DNA of 64,000 nt, from NCBI RefSeq assembly GCF_050847355.1, contig NZ_CP193756.1, forward strand, positions 1-64,000, given 5' to 3'. The stretch's first letter is position 1, and each line of letters starts with the position of its first letter. Both the position numbers and the translations under genes were made by a program. Positions 1-8,220 of this stretch are shown here, piece by piece. This stretch comes from Limimaricola sp027213785. Lineage in GTDB: Bacteria; Pseudomonadota; Alphaproteobacteria; Rhodobacterales; Rhodobacteraceae. Under the pieces are notes generated by a model. That model was not told where the DNA came from and did not search any database. It saw only the letters and a list, made by a program, of their open reading frames with translations.

Positions 1-85
1 CACTTTCAAGTTAGTCTCCCGCGCCGACACGTGCAAGTCGTTAACGATTCGCACGACGGGGAAACTTTGTCTTCGTGATCGAAAT
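1..85 (-). ncRNA. Candidate antisense ctRNA / repC leader region
   Basis: In repABC replicons the repB-repC gap encodes a small antisense RNA that limits repC expression. This stretch lies immediately upstream of repC and holds an imperfect inverted repeat at 30-55 (CGTGC at one end, GCACG at the other, loop around GTTAAC), which could fold in the repC leader or in the antisense RNA. repC has no good Shine-Dalgarno sequence, which fits control by leader structure. The left part of the region is outside the window, so RNA ends and promoter cannot be placed. Confidence 0.4.
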
Positions 86-1279
86 ATGGGTTACCATCCG
101 ATAACGCCTTTTGGGCGAACGACGGAGTCCGTCCGCATCGCACTCGAGCAACGCTCGCCGCATGCCCCTGCGCCCTGCCCGCTCGACAAGTGGCAGATCC
201 TGCGCGATCTCACCGAGGCCCGGACAAACTTCGGCCTCTCGGACCGTGATCTTACTGTGCTCCAAGCACTACTAAGCTGCCATCCGGACACGCGTTTGGA
301 CGCGTCGGGCCCGTTGATCGTTCACCCCTCGAACGAAACAATCTGCGCCCGTGCCAATGGCATGCCCTGCTCCACCATGCGCCGTCACCTTGCTAAGCTG
401 GTCTCTGAGGGGTTCCTGATCCGTCGCGACAGCCCAAACGGTAAGCGCTACGCCCGCCGTGTGGCCGGCACAAAGATCTCCTTCGGTTTCGACCTGTCAC
501 CGATGCTGCACCGGAGCGCCGAAATTGCGCAAGCTGCGGAAAGATGCCGCACAGAGGCCGCCGAACGCGCCGCGCTGCGCCAAACAGTCAGCCTCCTGCG
601 ACGTGACCTGTTGGCTTTGCTGGATATGGCAAAGATCGACCATCGCGACAGCCCAGAGTTGGACCAGTTGGCGGACCTCGCCGCCGCTACCACAAAGGCG
701 ATGCGTCGCAAACTCGATGCAGCCACCCTGTCCCGAATAGAGGCCGCATTGCGTGCGGCAGTGGGTACGATGACACGATTTGTTGGCTGCGATACAGCGT
801 GTCCGAGCACCAATGACGCCCGGAATGAGCAGCACCAACAGAGTTCAACTAAAGAATCTCAAGATTCTGAATCGACGCAAGCTCCATGCGCAATGGCACA
901 ATTTGCAAACGGTGTGTCTAAGCATGACGAAAGCTGGATTGCCGAGAAAGCTACCCCTACCCTGCCGCCGCTGCGCCTAGTTCTCGGAACCTGCACCGAG
1001 ATCGCCGTTTTCAATCCCGAACCGATTACCGATTGGAAAGGGCTAGTCCGCGCAGCTGATAGGATCCGTCCGATGTCGGGCATCTCCGACGCGGTATGGC
1101 ACGAGGCCAAATCTGTTATGGGCGCAGAACAAGCTGCAACAGCATTTGGTGCGATGTTGCAACGCTTCTCGGCGATCAGGAACCCTGGAGGATACTTGCG
1201 GAGTCTGGTGGCCAAGGCGCGCGAAGGTGCCTTTTCACCTATTCGTATGGTGATGGCTCTGCAACCTCGGGCGAGGTGA
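86..1279 (+). CDS. repC: RepC replication initiator of a repABC replicon
   Basis: RepC (397 aa, the usual length) is the only protein strictly required to start replication in repABC plasmids; it binds the origin inside its own gene. The N-terminal half (about residues 10-160) has the RepC pattern, with HPITPFGR near the start and a winged-helix stretch around TICARANGMPCSTMRRHLAK. The middle (about 240-290) is a low-complexity, AT-richer linker, and the C-terminal part ends in GYLRSLVAKAREGAF. The ATG at 86 is chosen from this N-terminus; no strong ribosome-binding site precedes it, as expected where antisense RNA controls translation. repA and repB should lie to the left, outside the window. 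A parS palindrome overlaps the stop codon. Confidence 0.93.
   Translation: MGYHPITPFGRTTESVRIALEQRSPHAPAPCPLDKWQILRDLTEARTNFGLSDRDLTVLQALLSCHPDTRLDASGPLIVHPSNETICARANGMPCSTMRRHLAKLVSEGFLIRRDSPNGKRYARRVAGTKISFGFDLSPMLHRSAEIAQAAERCRTEAAERAALRQTVSLLRRDLLALLDMAKIDHRDSPELDQLADLAAATTKAMRRKLDAATLSRIEAALRAAVGTMTRFVGCDTACPSTNDARNEQHQQSSTKESQDSESTQAPCAMAQFANGVSKHDESWIAEKATPTLPPLRLVLGTCTEIAVFNPEPITDWKGLVRAADRIRPMSGISDAVWHEAKSVMGAEQAATAFGAMLQRFSAIRNPGGYLRSLVAKAREGAFSPIRMVMALQPRAR
836..880. other. Candidate oriV: AT-rich dyad inside repC
   Basis: In repABC plasmids the origin lies inside repC in an AT-rich stretch. This is the most AT-rich part of the gene here and contains the inverted repeat AGAATC-N4-GATTCT at 853-868. 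Location and composition support the call; there is no experimental evidence. Confidence 0.4.
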
Positions 1280-1297
1280 GTTCACAGCTGTGAACTC
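1278..1297. promoter_or_regulatory. parS centromere-like site of the repABC system
   Basis: A perfect 20-bp palindrome, GAGTTCACAGCTGTGAACTC, overlaps the repC stop codon. Its 16-bp core matches the consensus GTTNNCNGCNGNNAAC known for RepB-binding parS sites of repABC plasmids. Position directly after repC is one of the known parS locations. I saw only this copy. Confidence 0.8.
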
Positions 1298-1943
1298 GTC
1301 CCAGCCGGTCAAGCGAAGTCGGCTGCGGGGCCACGGCAGATGATCTCCATAGCATGCATGGTCCCTAGCTAGGTCTGATGGAAACGAACTGAGAGACTTC
1401 GAGACACGGACCTAAGTAAGTAGCCCCGTAATTCCAGGATGCCTTCTTTTCCAATTGTGAGGCAAGGAGGTCCGCTACAGCCCCGCGGCCTTGGTCGGGT
1501 TGACCCGGAACCGGTCCCGGCTACGCTGATAGCGCCGGGTCATCTTGGCCGAGGCGTGACCGAGCTGCTTTTGGACATGTCGCTCGTCGATCTCGGCCGA
1601 CGACGCCAGCCCGGCGCGCAGCGAATGCCCGGCGAAGAGAGCGCGACGCTCGGCCTCCGGCAGATCGGGCCGCAACCCGGCAGCCAGCGCCGTGCGCTGC
1701 ATCAGTCGCACCACGTGCCAGTCGTTCAGGCGGCGGTCCAGCGCGCGGTTGCCGTCGCGGCCGACGGCGGCGAACAGCGGGCCGAACTCGATCTTCGCGA
1801 AATGCAGCCAGCATTCCAGCGCCTGCACCGGGCAGGTAGCATTGCTCGACTCGCGTGCCATCTCGTTCTCCCGCCAGCCGGTTTTGCCGCGCAGGGTGAC
1901 GAGCACCCCGGCCTCAACGATCTCGACCCAACCCGTCCCCCCC

Positions 1944-1996
1944 CTGTCTGTTGCGAATGGAGTAGAATGGCGGTGCGGAAGGGAGCCCGTCCCCCC
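1944..1996. repeat. 53-bp unit at the left end of IS110 copy 1
   Basis: The unit begins CTGTCTGTTGCGAATGG and ends in a C run. It is present once here and twice in tandem before copy 2 (from 56416). It is absent before copy 3. GCGGAAGGGA inside the unit (1975-1984) is exactly complementary to TCCCTTCCGC at 2028-2037, giving a 10-bp stem at the left end. Confidence 0.8.
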
Positions 1997-2110
1997 CCAG
2001 GGTCGAGAGCCCGTGTGGGAGCAAGGGTCCCTTCCGCGTCGCGATCAACCTGAACAGTTGCTTGGGACGGCTGACTCCGATCCCGCATGACATGGACAGG
2101 AGCTTTTACC

Positions 2111-3034
2111 ATGCCACAGACCGTCATCGGCTGCGACCTTGCCCGCGGCTGGATCGATACGCACGCCCTGCCGACCAAGGTGGTGGTGAGGATCGATAAC
2201 AATCCGAACAGCATTACCCGCTGGACCGCGTCCTTGCCTGCAAACTCTCTAGTCGTCTTCGAGGCCACCAGCGGCTGCGACACTCTTTTGATCAAGGCAC
2301 TCTGCGACCGGGGCCTTCGCTTCGCACGGGTCAATCCGCGCCAAGCCCGAGAGTTCGCCCGCGCGACGGGCGTGTTGGCCAAAACGGATCGGGTCGATGC
2401 GCGCATACTGGCTGATATGGGGCGCCTCTTGCCTCTCGAGGTTACCGCGCCGCCTCATCCGGATCGGGCCCGACTTTCTGATTTCCTTCGTCGCCGCAGG
2501 CAGTTGGTCGAAATGCGGAAAGCCGAAAAGGTGCGTCGCCACAGCGCCGGCCAGCCAGCAATCCTGCGCGAGATCGAGACGATGATCGCGCTGCTCGACC
2601 GCCGCATTGTCATCATGGATCGCAAGATTGCGGCTCTGATCGGAGACAGCCCCGAACTTACCGAGCATGCGGAGTTGCTTCGCGCCGTGCCTGGGATTGG
2701 ACCGACGGTGCTGGCAACGCTTCTCGGCGAACTGCCCGAACTCGGCACGCTCTGTCGGCGTCGGATCGCCTCTCTCGCCGGGCTCGCTCCACATGCCCGC
2801 GAGAGCGGCACATGGCGCGGCACACGACGTATATGGGGAGGACGACGCAAAGTCCGCGAGGCTCTCTACATCGCGGCCTTGAGCGCGTCCCGCCGCGTGC
2901 CGCTCTTGATTGCCATGCGAGATCGAATGAAGGCTGCCGGCAAAGCCCCCAAAACAGTTCTCATTGCCGTTGCCCGTCAGCTCCTCGTCATCCTCAACGC
3001 CATGATCCGAAACAAACAGCCCATTCGCCTCTAA
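2111..3034 (+). CDS. IS110-family DEDD transposase/recombinase, copy 1
   Basis: This 307-aa recombinase catalyses transposition of the element. The RuvC-like DEDD domain shows D9 (IGCDLARG), E51 (VVFEATSGCD) and D93/D96 (AKTDRVDARILADMG). The C-terminal Transposase_20 domain follows (RAVPGIGPTVLATLLGEL, then GRRKVREALYIAALSASR, whose serines include the likely nucleophile). ATG 2111 is chosen over the in-frame ATG at 2087 because GGAG stands 8 bases before it. Known members of this family are guided by a bridge RNA from the non-coding end of the element; here that could only be the left end. The gene appears intact. Confidence 0.93.
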   Translation: MPQTVIGCDLARGWIDTHALPTKVVVRIDNNPNSITRWTASLPANSLVVFEATSGCDTLLIKALCDRGLRFARVNPRQAREFARATGVLAKTDRVDARILADMGRLLPLEVTAPPHPDRARLSDFLRRRRQLVEMRKAEKVRRHSAGQPAILREIETMIALLDRRIVIMDRKIAALIGDSPELTEHAELLRAVPGIGPTVLATLLGELPELGTLCRRRIASLAGLAPHARESGTWRGTRRIWGGRRKVREALYIAALSASRRVPLLIAMRDRMKAAGKAPKTVLIAVARQLLVILNAMIRNKQPIRL

Positions 3035-3639
3035 GAAACGACACAGTTGCCCCCATGGGGTCAACCTTGCCTTGGTCGAGCGCGACTAGCTCCGAACGCT
3101 GCAGCGCCCGGCGAAGCCCACCAGCAGCATCGCCCGGTCGCGCAGCCCGCGCAGGTCGTAGCCGAGGGTTGCCAGCATGGCGCGCAGGTCGTTCGGCCCG
3201 ATCGCGTCCTTCTGCTGGGGCGGTCGGGCGTGGCGGCGGCGAATGCCGGCGAGGACGGAGGCGATGTGCCGGTCGCGGCGGTCGAGCCGCATCCCGCTCT
3301 GCGCGTAGCCCCAGCTCAGACCGGCCAGCCACCGCTCGATGGAGGCGACCGACAGCGCGCGGGCCTTGCCCGAGGGCGCCGCGAGATCGGTGATGTAGAG
3401 CCCGACCAGCTCGGGCGACGGGGGCAGGGGGTCGGCGCCCTTTATCCGGCACCAGCGGGCAAAGGCCGCCCAGTCGCGGACATAAGCTCGGCGGGTGTTC
3501 TCGGCGACGGCGTGGTCGGCGTAGCCGCAGGCGGTGTTGATGAGGCGGTCGAGCCGGCCGGAGCCCGCGACGTGGGCGGGCAAGGCGATTTGGGCGGGGA
3601 TTTGGGGGGTGTCCGGCATGCCGGTGGGGGTAGCACGCT

Positions 3640-3666
3640 CATGTCCGATATTGGGGCTTATCGGAT
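3640..3666. other. Putative tyrosine-recombinase core site 1
   Basis: The near-palindrome TCCGATAT-TGGGGC-TTATCGGA (3644-3665) has two 8-bp arms around a 6-bp spacer. It lies 20-45 bases upstream of the recombinase ATG at 3619. The same arms recur at 12816-12837 and 19739-19760. Read on the minus strand, the flank CGGACATGAG matches the flank of site 3. Confidence 0.45.
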
Positions 3667-3783
3667 GCTCCTCAAGATGGAAGGACACTGAAACCAATAA
3701 GTCGCCGGGAAACTTCTGCTCTGCACCTGCATTCCCTTAGCCCGCAGCGCGATGAGTCCAGTCTGAGTGCTCGATCTTCTTTA

Positions 3784-4413
3784 TCAATTGAATAATCTCA
3801 GGTCTGCGGATCGGCTCGACTGCAACACCTCCCGCATGTTCGGCAGATCGTTTTCCTCGAGCTTGCGGGTGCGTTCGGCCGGTGCGAAGCCGGCCCAGCG
3901 ATGTTCGAGGCGTTCGCGCAGCACCGGTTCTGGCACCTCGATCATCACCGTCAGGTCGAACAGCGGTGCAAGCCGATCCCAGCCGGAGCGGTCCAGCAGC
4001 AGGTAGTTGCCCTCGACCAGGATCAGTCGCGTCTTGGCTTCGATCACCCGGGCACCCGCGCGGGCGATTTCGAGATTGCGGTCGAAGACTGGAACCACCA
4101 CGTCGCGCCCGTCATCGGCCGCGAGGCGCGTCAGCATCGCGTGCAAACCATCGACATCGAAGGTATGCGGCGCACCCTTGCGCGGCCGATCGCCGCGTGC
4201 GTTGAGCAACATGTCGTCGAAGTGATAGCCGTCCATCGGCAGGATCGCCGCCGCGCCGGGCGCGTTTTCGGCCAGCCGGGTCATCAGCTCGTCTGCGACG
4301 TGGCTCTTGCCGGCACCCGGGGGACCGGCAAGAGCTGCAAAGCAGCGCCGCGGTCCCCGGGCCATCCCCGAGAGCCGGTCGGACAGCGCTTCGATCGTGG
4401 TGGTTTCGGTCAT
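3784..4413 (-). CDS. P-loop kinase of the FrcK / uridine kinase-like group
   Basis: A 209-aa cytoplasmic kinase. The Walker A motif GPPGAGKS lies near residue 30, followed by LPMDGYHFDD (residues about 58-67), the aspartate and tyrosine segment typical of panK/uridine kinase-like enzymes, and the Walker B-like LILVEGNYLLLD near 130. The C-terminal RTRKLEENDLPN is also typical. Homologues occur as FrcK with fructose/ribose ABC importers in rhizobia. It starts 6 bases after the stop of the LacI-family regulator, so the two form an operon facing away from the ketose importer. I infer phosphorylation of an imported sugar or nucleoside-like substrate; the substrate is not visible from sequence. 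It is separate from the frcBCA genes at 24-27 kb. Confidence 0.75.
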   Translation of the reverse strand: MTETTTIEALSDRLSGMARGPRRCFAALAGPPGAGKSHVADELMTRLAENAPGAAAILPMDGYHFDDMLLNARGDRPRKGAPHTFDVDGLHAMLTRLAADDGRDVVVPVFDRNLEIARAGARVIEAKTRLILVEGNYLLLDRSGWDRLAPLFDLTVMIEVPEPVLRERLEHRWAGFAPAERTRKLEENDLPNMREVLQSSRSADLRLFN

Positions 4414-4419
4414 GCCGAC

Positions 4420-5451
4420 TCACTCCTCAGTCGTGTTGGGTGTGGCAGGGTCTTCGATGGCCAGCTGAGGCGGCACCATGACGATCTCGCCCGCCCGGTC
4501 GATCCCCGTATCGAACCATTCGAAGCAACGATCGATCAGCCCCTCGACATCCTGTCGCAGCATGATTGTGTCGATGGGCAGGCAGGCCGCGAAAGGGTCC
4601 CAGTCGAAGCAGGCCACGCGAAGCCCGGCAAAGCGCTCGGGGTGGTCGCGCCAATAGGTGGCCAGACCCTCGAAGGCGGTGATCGAGTTCACCAACAGCG
4701 CGTCCGGCAGCGCCCCGGCCTCATTGTGCAGCTTGTCGAGAGCGTCACGCGCCGCCTGCGGCGCATATCCGCAGCGCAGCACGGAGGATCCATCCGAAAG
4801 GTGGCCCGATTCCTTTAGCGCGGTGCGGTAGCCGTCGAGGCGCAGCTCCGTGGCGTATTCATCGGCCTGGCCGCCGAGAAACCCGACCGTGGCGCCTTCG
4901 GGCAGACCGCGCAGCAGCCTGCGTGTCAGCTCAAAGGCGCCGCCTCGGTTGTCGGTGACCACCGAGAAGCTGTCCGGACCGGGCAGGTCGACGTTCACGC
5001 AGCGTACGCCGCGCTCCCGGCAGAGCCGGTTGATCCGGGAGGGGTCCCCGACGCCCGCGACGACGAGAAGCTCGACTTCCTGGGCCACCAATGTCTCGGC
5101 CACGCGGGTCTCCACCGTTGGGTCGCGCTGCGTGCTGCCGATGATCGGCACGAGCCCGCGCGACCGCGCCCCGGCCTCGAAATGCTCTGCCAGACCGGCG
5201 AAGAACCGGTTGCGATGATGCGGCACGATCAGCCCTGCCAGTGAAGAGCGCCCCCGCCGCAGTGCGCGGGCCTTCGCGTTCGGGCGATAGCCAAGCTCGT
5301 CGGCCGCGCGCCGGACCCGCTGCGCCGTCTCGGCGCTGATGCGGTGGCGCTCCCAGCTATCGTTCATGACGAAGCTCGCCGCCGAGATGGATGTCCCGGC
5401 AATGCGTGCGAGGTCACGGATCGTGACCCGTTTGGCGCCTGACTTAACCAT
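4420..5451 (-). CDS. LacI-family regulator of the ketose module
   Basis: A 343-aa repressor. The N-terminal LacI HTH reads VTIRDLARIAGTSISAASFVMN, followed by the hinge (GYRPNAKARALRRGRS) and a periplasmic-binding-like effector domain. ATG 5451 is chosen because the HTH begins directly after it and GGAG lies about 9 bases upstream; a longer in-frame start at 5511 would add an unlikely tail and run towards the operator. It is divergent from the ABC importer beginning at 5607. An 18-bp perfect palindrome at 5522-5539 in the shared promoter region is the likely operator. I infer that it represses both directions and responds to an imported ketose or its phosphate. Confidence 0.88.
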   Translation of the reverse strand: MVKSGAKRVTIRDLARIAGTSISAASFVMNDSWERHRISAETAQRVRRAADELGYRPNAKARALRRGRSSLAGLIVPHHRNRFFAGLAEHFEAGARSRGLVPIIGSTQRDPTVETRVAETLVAQEVELLVVAGVGDPSRINRLCRERGVRCVNVDLPGPDSFSVVTDNRGGAFELTRRLLRGLPEGATVGFLGGQADEYATELRLDGYRTALKESGHLSDGSSVLRCGYAPQAARDALDKLHNEAGALPDALLVNSITAFEGLATYWRDHPERFAGLRVACFDWDPFAACLPIDTIMLRQDVEGLIDRCFEWFDTGIDRAGEIVMVPPQLAIEDPATPNTTEE

Positions 5452-5521
5452 GCCTTTACACTCCGTTTGCCGCTCTCTGGCAGGTGCTGCATGAAATGCA
5501 ATCATTTCCATTGACGACCAA

Positions 5522-5539
5522 TGCTAAAAGCTTTTAGCA
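5522..5539. promoter_or_regulatory. Operator of the divergent LacI regulator
   Basis: TGCTAAAAGCTTTTAGCA is a perfect 18-bp palindrome with the central CG/GC-type symmetry common to LacI-family sites. It lies between the regulator start (5451) and the binding-protein start (5607), just after a TTGACG hexamer at 5511-5516, a position suited to repression. Confidence 0.8.
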
Positions 5540-5606
5540 ATTCTACAAGGCCGTGAATCCTGCTCATGGAGGGGTGGGGCGGTCGTCAGGGAGAGAGGAG
5601 ATTTCC

Positions 5607-6611
5607 ATGATCGGTTCGACCTTCAAACATCGCGGCCTTCTGGCTGCCCTCGTGGCCAGCACGCTTGTCGGCACGGGCGCTCTGGCGCAGGACGACCAGA
5701 CCACGATTGGCGTGGTAGTGAAAATTGGCGGCATTCCGTGGTTCAACGCCATGGAGGCGGGAATCGAGGAGAAGTCCGAGGAGCTTGGTGTCGAAGCCTT
5801 CATGGTCGGCCCGACCAGCGCCGATCCTGCGCTCCAGGTGCGCGCGGTCGAAGACCTGATCGCCCAAGGCGTCGACGTGATCGGCGTCGTGCCGAACGAT
5901 GCTGACGTGCTCGAGCCGGTGCTGAAGCGCGCTATGGATCAGGGTATCCATGTGATCACCCATGAATCGCCCGATCAGCAAAACGTTGATTGGGATTTCG
6001 AACTGGCCTCGGCGCAGGGCTTTGGCGAGGCCTATGGCAAGCGCCTGGCCGAGGCACTCGGCGGTGAGGGCAAATACGCGGTGTTCGTCGGTGGTCTGAC
6101 CGTGCCGCTGCACAACGCCTGGGCCGACGCGGCCATCGCCTATATCGAAGAGAACCACCCGGAGATGGAGCAGGTGGGCGAGCGTCACGGGGTGGCCGAA
6201 GATGTTGATGCCTCGCGCCGCACCGCGCTCGACCTGATGCGGGCCAACGACGACCTGAAGGGCTTCCTCGCCTTCGGAAGCCAGGGTCCGATCGGCGCCG
6301 CGCGTGCGGTCGAAGAGCGGCGGCGCGGCGGCGAGGTCGTGGTGCTCGGGCCGTTCTCGCCGGGGCAGGGCCGCAACCTCGTGCATGACGGCATCCTGAG
6401 CGGCGGCTACATGTGGAATCCCAAGCAGGCCGGCGAAGTCTTCGTGACGCTCGGCAAGATGGTCGCCGAGGGCCAGCCGATCGAGGCCGGTATGGAGATC
6501 GAGGGGCTGGGCGTGATCCAGCCCGACGTCGAGGGGCGCGACATCATCGTCGACCAACTGGTCGAGATCAACGCCGAGACGGTGGACGATCTCGCGGCCA
6601 TGGGTCTCTGA
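5607..6611 (+). CDS. Periplasmic sugar-binding protein of ketose ABC importer
   Basis: A 334-aa solute-binding protein of the Peripla_BP_4 / sugar type. A signal peptide ends at GALAQ (about residue 24). The mature part begins TTIGVVVKIGGIPWFNAMEAG, as in LsrB/RhaS-like proteins, and includes IAQGVDVIGVVPNDADVLEPV and VITHESP. ATG 5607 follows an AGAGGAG ribosome-binding site; an upstream in-frame start at 5553 has no such site and would mask the signal peptide. It is the first gene of a rightward operon continuing through ATPase, two permeases, epimerase and FGGY kinase. Similarity is to the autoinducer-2/rhamnose/pentose group, so the ligand cannot be named; the downstream enzymes point to a ketose or pentulose. 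Confidence 0.88.
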   Translation: MIGSTFKHRGLLAALVASTLVGTGALAQDDQTTIGVVVKIGGIPWFNAMEAGIEEKSEELGVEAFMVGPTSADPALQVRAVEDLIAQGVDVIGVVPNDADVLEPVLKRAMDQGIHVITHESPDQQNVDWDFELASAQGFGEAYGKRLAEALGGEGKYAVFVGGLTVPLHNAWADAAIAYIEENHPEMEQVGERHGVAEDVDASRRTALDLMRANDDLKGFLAFGSQGPIGAARAVEERRRGGEVVVLGPFSPGQGRNLVHDGILSGGYMWNPKQAGEVFVTLGKMVAEGQPIEAGMEIEGLGVIQPDVEGRDIIVDQLVEINAETVDDLAAMGL

Positions 6612-6702
6612 TCCTCCCCCGGCCGGTGCCGCCCGCGGCGCCGGCCCCCTTTCCCGTATCCATCACGCCACCGGCGCCCGGCCGGCGGCCGGAGGTATCG
6701 CC

Positions 6703-8220
6703 ATGCCACTGGACAAGACGGCCGAGGGCGCCGGCCCCTACCTGCTCAGGCTCGAACACGTCTCCAAGCGGTTCGGCGGCGTGCAGGCGCTCGACGACAT
6801 CTCGTTCAACGTCCGCCCGGGCGAGGTGCTCTGCCTCGCCGGCGAGAACGGCTGCGGCAAGTCCACGCTGATCAAGACGGTGAGCGGCGTGCATAGGCCC
6901 GAGCCGGGGGCGGTGATGGAATGGGACGGCGCGCCGATGACCGGGCTGGACCCGGCCCGGGCGCGGGCCTTGGGCATTCAGGTGATCTGGCAGGATCTCG
7001 CGCTCTTCCCCGAGATGAGCGTTGCCGAGAACATCGCCTTCGAGCGCAATCTCGGCGCGCGACCGCGGCTGGTGGACCGGGCGGCGATGCGCCGCGCGGC
7101 GGCCGACATCCTCGGCCGGCTCGAGGTCGACATCGATCTCGACGCGCCGGTGCGCAGCCTGTCGATCGCCAATCGCCAGCTCGTCGCGATCGCCCGCGCG
7201 CTGGTCGCCGAGGCGCGGCTGGTCTTCATGGACGAGCCGACCGCCTCCCTGTCGCGCCGCGAGACCGAGGCGCTTCTCAAGATCGTGCGGCGCCTGTCGG
7301 CGCAGAACATCGCCGTGGTCTTCGTCAGCCACCGCCTCGCCGAGGTGCTCGACATCACCTCGCGGGTGACGGTGCTGCGCGACGGCCGTTATGTCGGCAC
7401 CTATCCGACCGAGGGCATGACCCAGGCCCGGCTGACCGAGCTGATGACCGGCAGCACCTTCGACTACGCGCCGCGCCCAGCCCGCGCGCCGGAGGCGGCG
7501 CCGATCCTGTCGGTGAAGGGGCTTAGCCGCGAGGGCGATTACGAGGACATCTCCTTCGACATCGCGCCGGGCGAGATCGTCGGGCTGACCGGCCGGCTGG
7601 GCTCAGGGCGCACCGAGCTGGCCCTGTCGCTGTTCGGCATGTCGCGCCCCGATGCGGGCGAGATCTCGTGGCAGGGCAGGCCGCTCAGGATGCGCTCGAA
7701 CCGGGACGCGATCCGGGCGGGCATCGCCTATGTCTCCGAGGACCGGCTCTCGCTGGGCCTCGTGCAGCCGCAATCCATCGCCGACAACACCGCCGTCACC
7801 GTTCTGGACCGGCTGCTCGGGGCGGGGCGGCTCCTGTCGCCGCGTCGCAAGGCGCGGCTGGTCGATCGCTGGGTGTCGCGCCTGCGGGTGAAGATCGGCG
7901 CGGCGGACGACCCGGTCTCGACCCTGTCGGGCGGCAACCAGCAGCGCATCGTGCTGGCGAAGTGGCTGGCCACGGAGCCGAAGCTGCTGATCCTCGACAG
8001 CCCCACTGTCGGGGTCGACGTTGGCGCGCGGGCCGGGATCTTCGAGATCGTCACCGAGCTGGCGCGTCAGGGGCTCGCGATCCTGCTGATCTCCGACGAG
8101 GTGCCGGAGGTCTATTTCAACGCCGACCGCGTACTGCACATGCGCGACGGTCGGCTCGTCGGGCAGCACGTCCCGGCCGAAACCACACTGGGTGCGTTGG
8201 AGGAGGCGGTCCATGCCTAA
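6703..8220 (+). CDS. Sugar ABC importer ATPase with two nucleotide-binding domains
   Basis: A 505-aa RbsA/MglA-type ATPase that powers import. The first domain has Walker A GENGCGKST (about residue 46) and Walker B LVFMDEPTASL, with a degenerate signature (LSIANRQ). The second domain has a weak Walker A (GRLGSGRTE), an intact signature LSGGNQQR and a Walker B ending LILDSPTVGVD, where serine replaces the usual catalytic glutamate. Asymmetry of this sort is normal for the family, but the serine suggests the second site does not hydrolyse ATP well. A GGAGG site precedes ATG 6703. The 3' end overlaps the first permease by 8 bases. Confidence 0.93.
   Translation: MPLDKTAEGAGPYLLRLEHVSKRFGGVQALDDISFNVRPGEVLCLAGENGCGKSTLIKTVSGVHRPEPGAVMEWDGAPMTGLDPARARALGIQVIWQDLALFPEMSVAENIAFERNLGARPRLVDRAAMRRAAADILGRLEVDIDLDAPVRSLSIANRQLVAIARALVAEARLVFMDEPTASLSRRETEALLKIVRRLSAQNIAVVFVSHRLAEVLDITSRVTVLRDGRYVGTYPTEGMTQARLTELMTGSTFDYAPRPARAPEAAPILSVKGLSREGDYEDISFDIAPGEIVGLTGRLGSGRTELALSLFGMSRPDAGEISWQGRPLRMRSNRDAIRAGIAYVSEDRLSLGLVQPQSIADNTAVTVLDRLLGAGRLLSPRRKARLVDRWVSRLRVKIGAADDPVSTLSGGNQQRIVLAKWLATEPKLLILDSPTVGVDVGARAGIFEIVTELARQGLAILLISDEVPEVYFNADRVLHMRDGRLVGQHVPAETTLGALEEAVHA

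Larger units (their letters stand above)
1936..3055 (+). mobile_element. IS110-family insertion sequence, copy 1
   Basis: The element interrupts the recombinase gene. Ends were set by comparison with copies 2 and 3: the right end is ACACAGTTGCCCC at about 3041-3054, and the left end is a C-rich run before position 1944 or, if the 53-bp unit is not part of the element, about 1990. No terminal inverted repeats are obvious, as usual for IS110. About 175 nt of non-coding DNA precede the transposase and only about 20 follow it, so any bridge RNA should lie in the left end. From 1944 to the right end it differs from copy 2 by one base that I could find (2748 against 57273). Confidence 0.85.
1475..3619 (-). 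pseudogene. Tyrosine site-specific recombinase, split by IS110 and frameshifted
   Basis: The gene reads leftward. The N-terminal half (3619 down to about 3100) contains a SAM-like core-binding domain (NTRRAYVRDWAAFARWC) and the start of the catalytic domain (LRDRAMLLVGFAG). The C-terminal half (about 1930 down to 1475) carries the catalytic HSLRAG box, the LGHASAKMTRRY segment with the histidine and nucleophilic tyrosine, and the stop. Together they give about 320 aa, a normal length. Two lesions are visible: an IS110-family element inserted at about 1936-3055, between the SELVALD arginine region and the WVEIVEAGVLVTLRG strand, and a one-base deletion near 3107 that turns GFAGAL-RSELVALD into a premature stop. 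ATG 3619 is the likely start, although a TTG at 3697 extends the frame. Such recombinases beside repC resolve multimers or move cassettes. A putative core site sits just upstream. Confidence 0.85.

Noticed and set aside
93..105. A half-site CATCCGATAACG at the start of repC resembling the recombination-site arms.
   Set aside because: No second arm follows, and the bases encode the conserved HPITPFG start of RepC, so the match is explained by coding.
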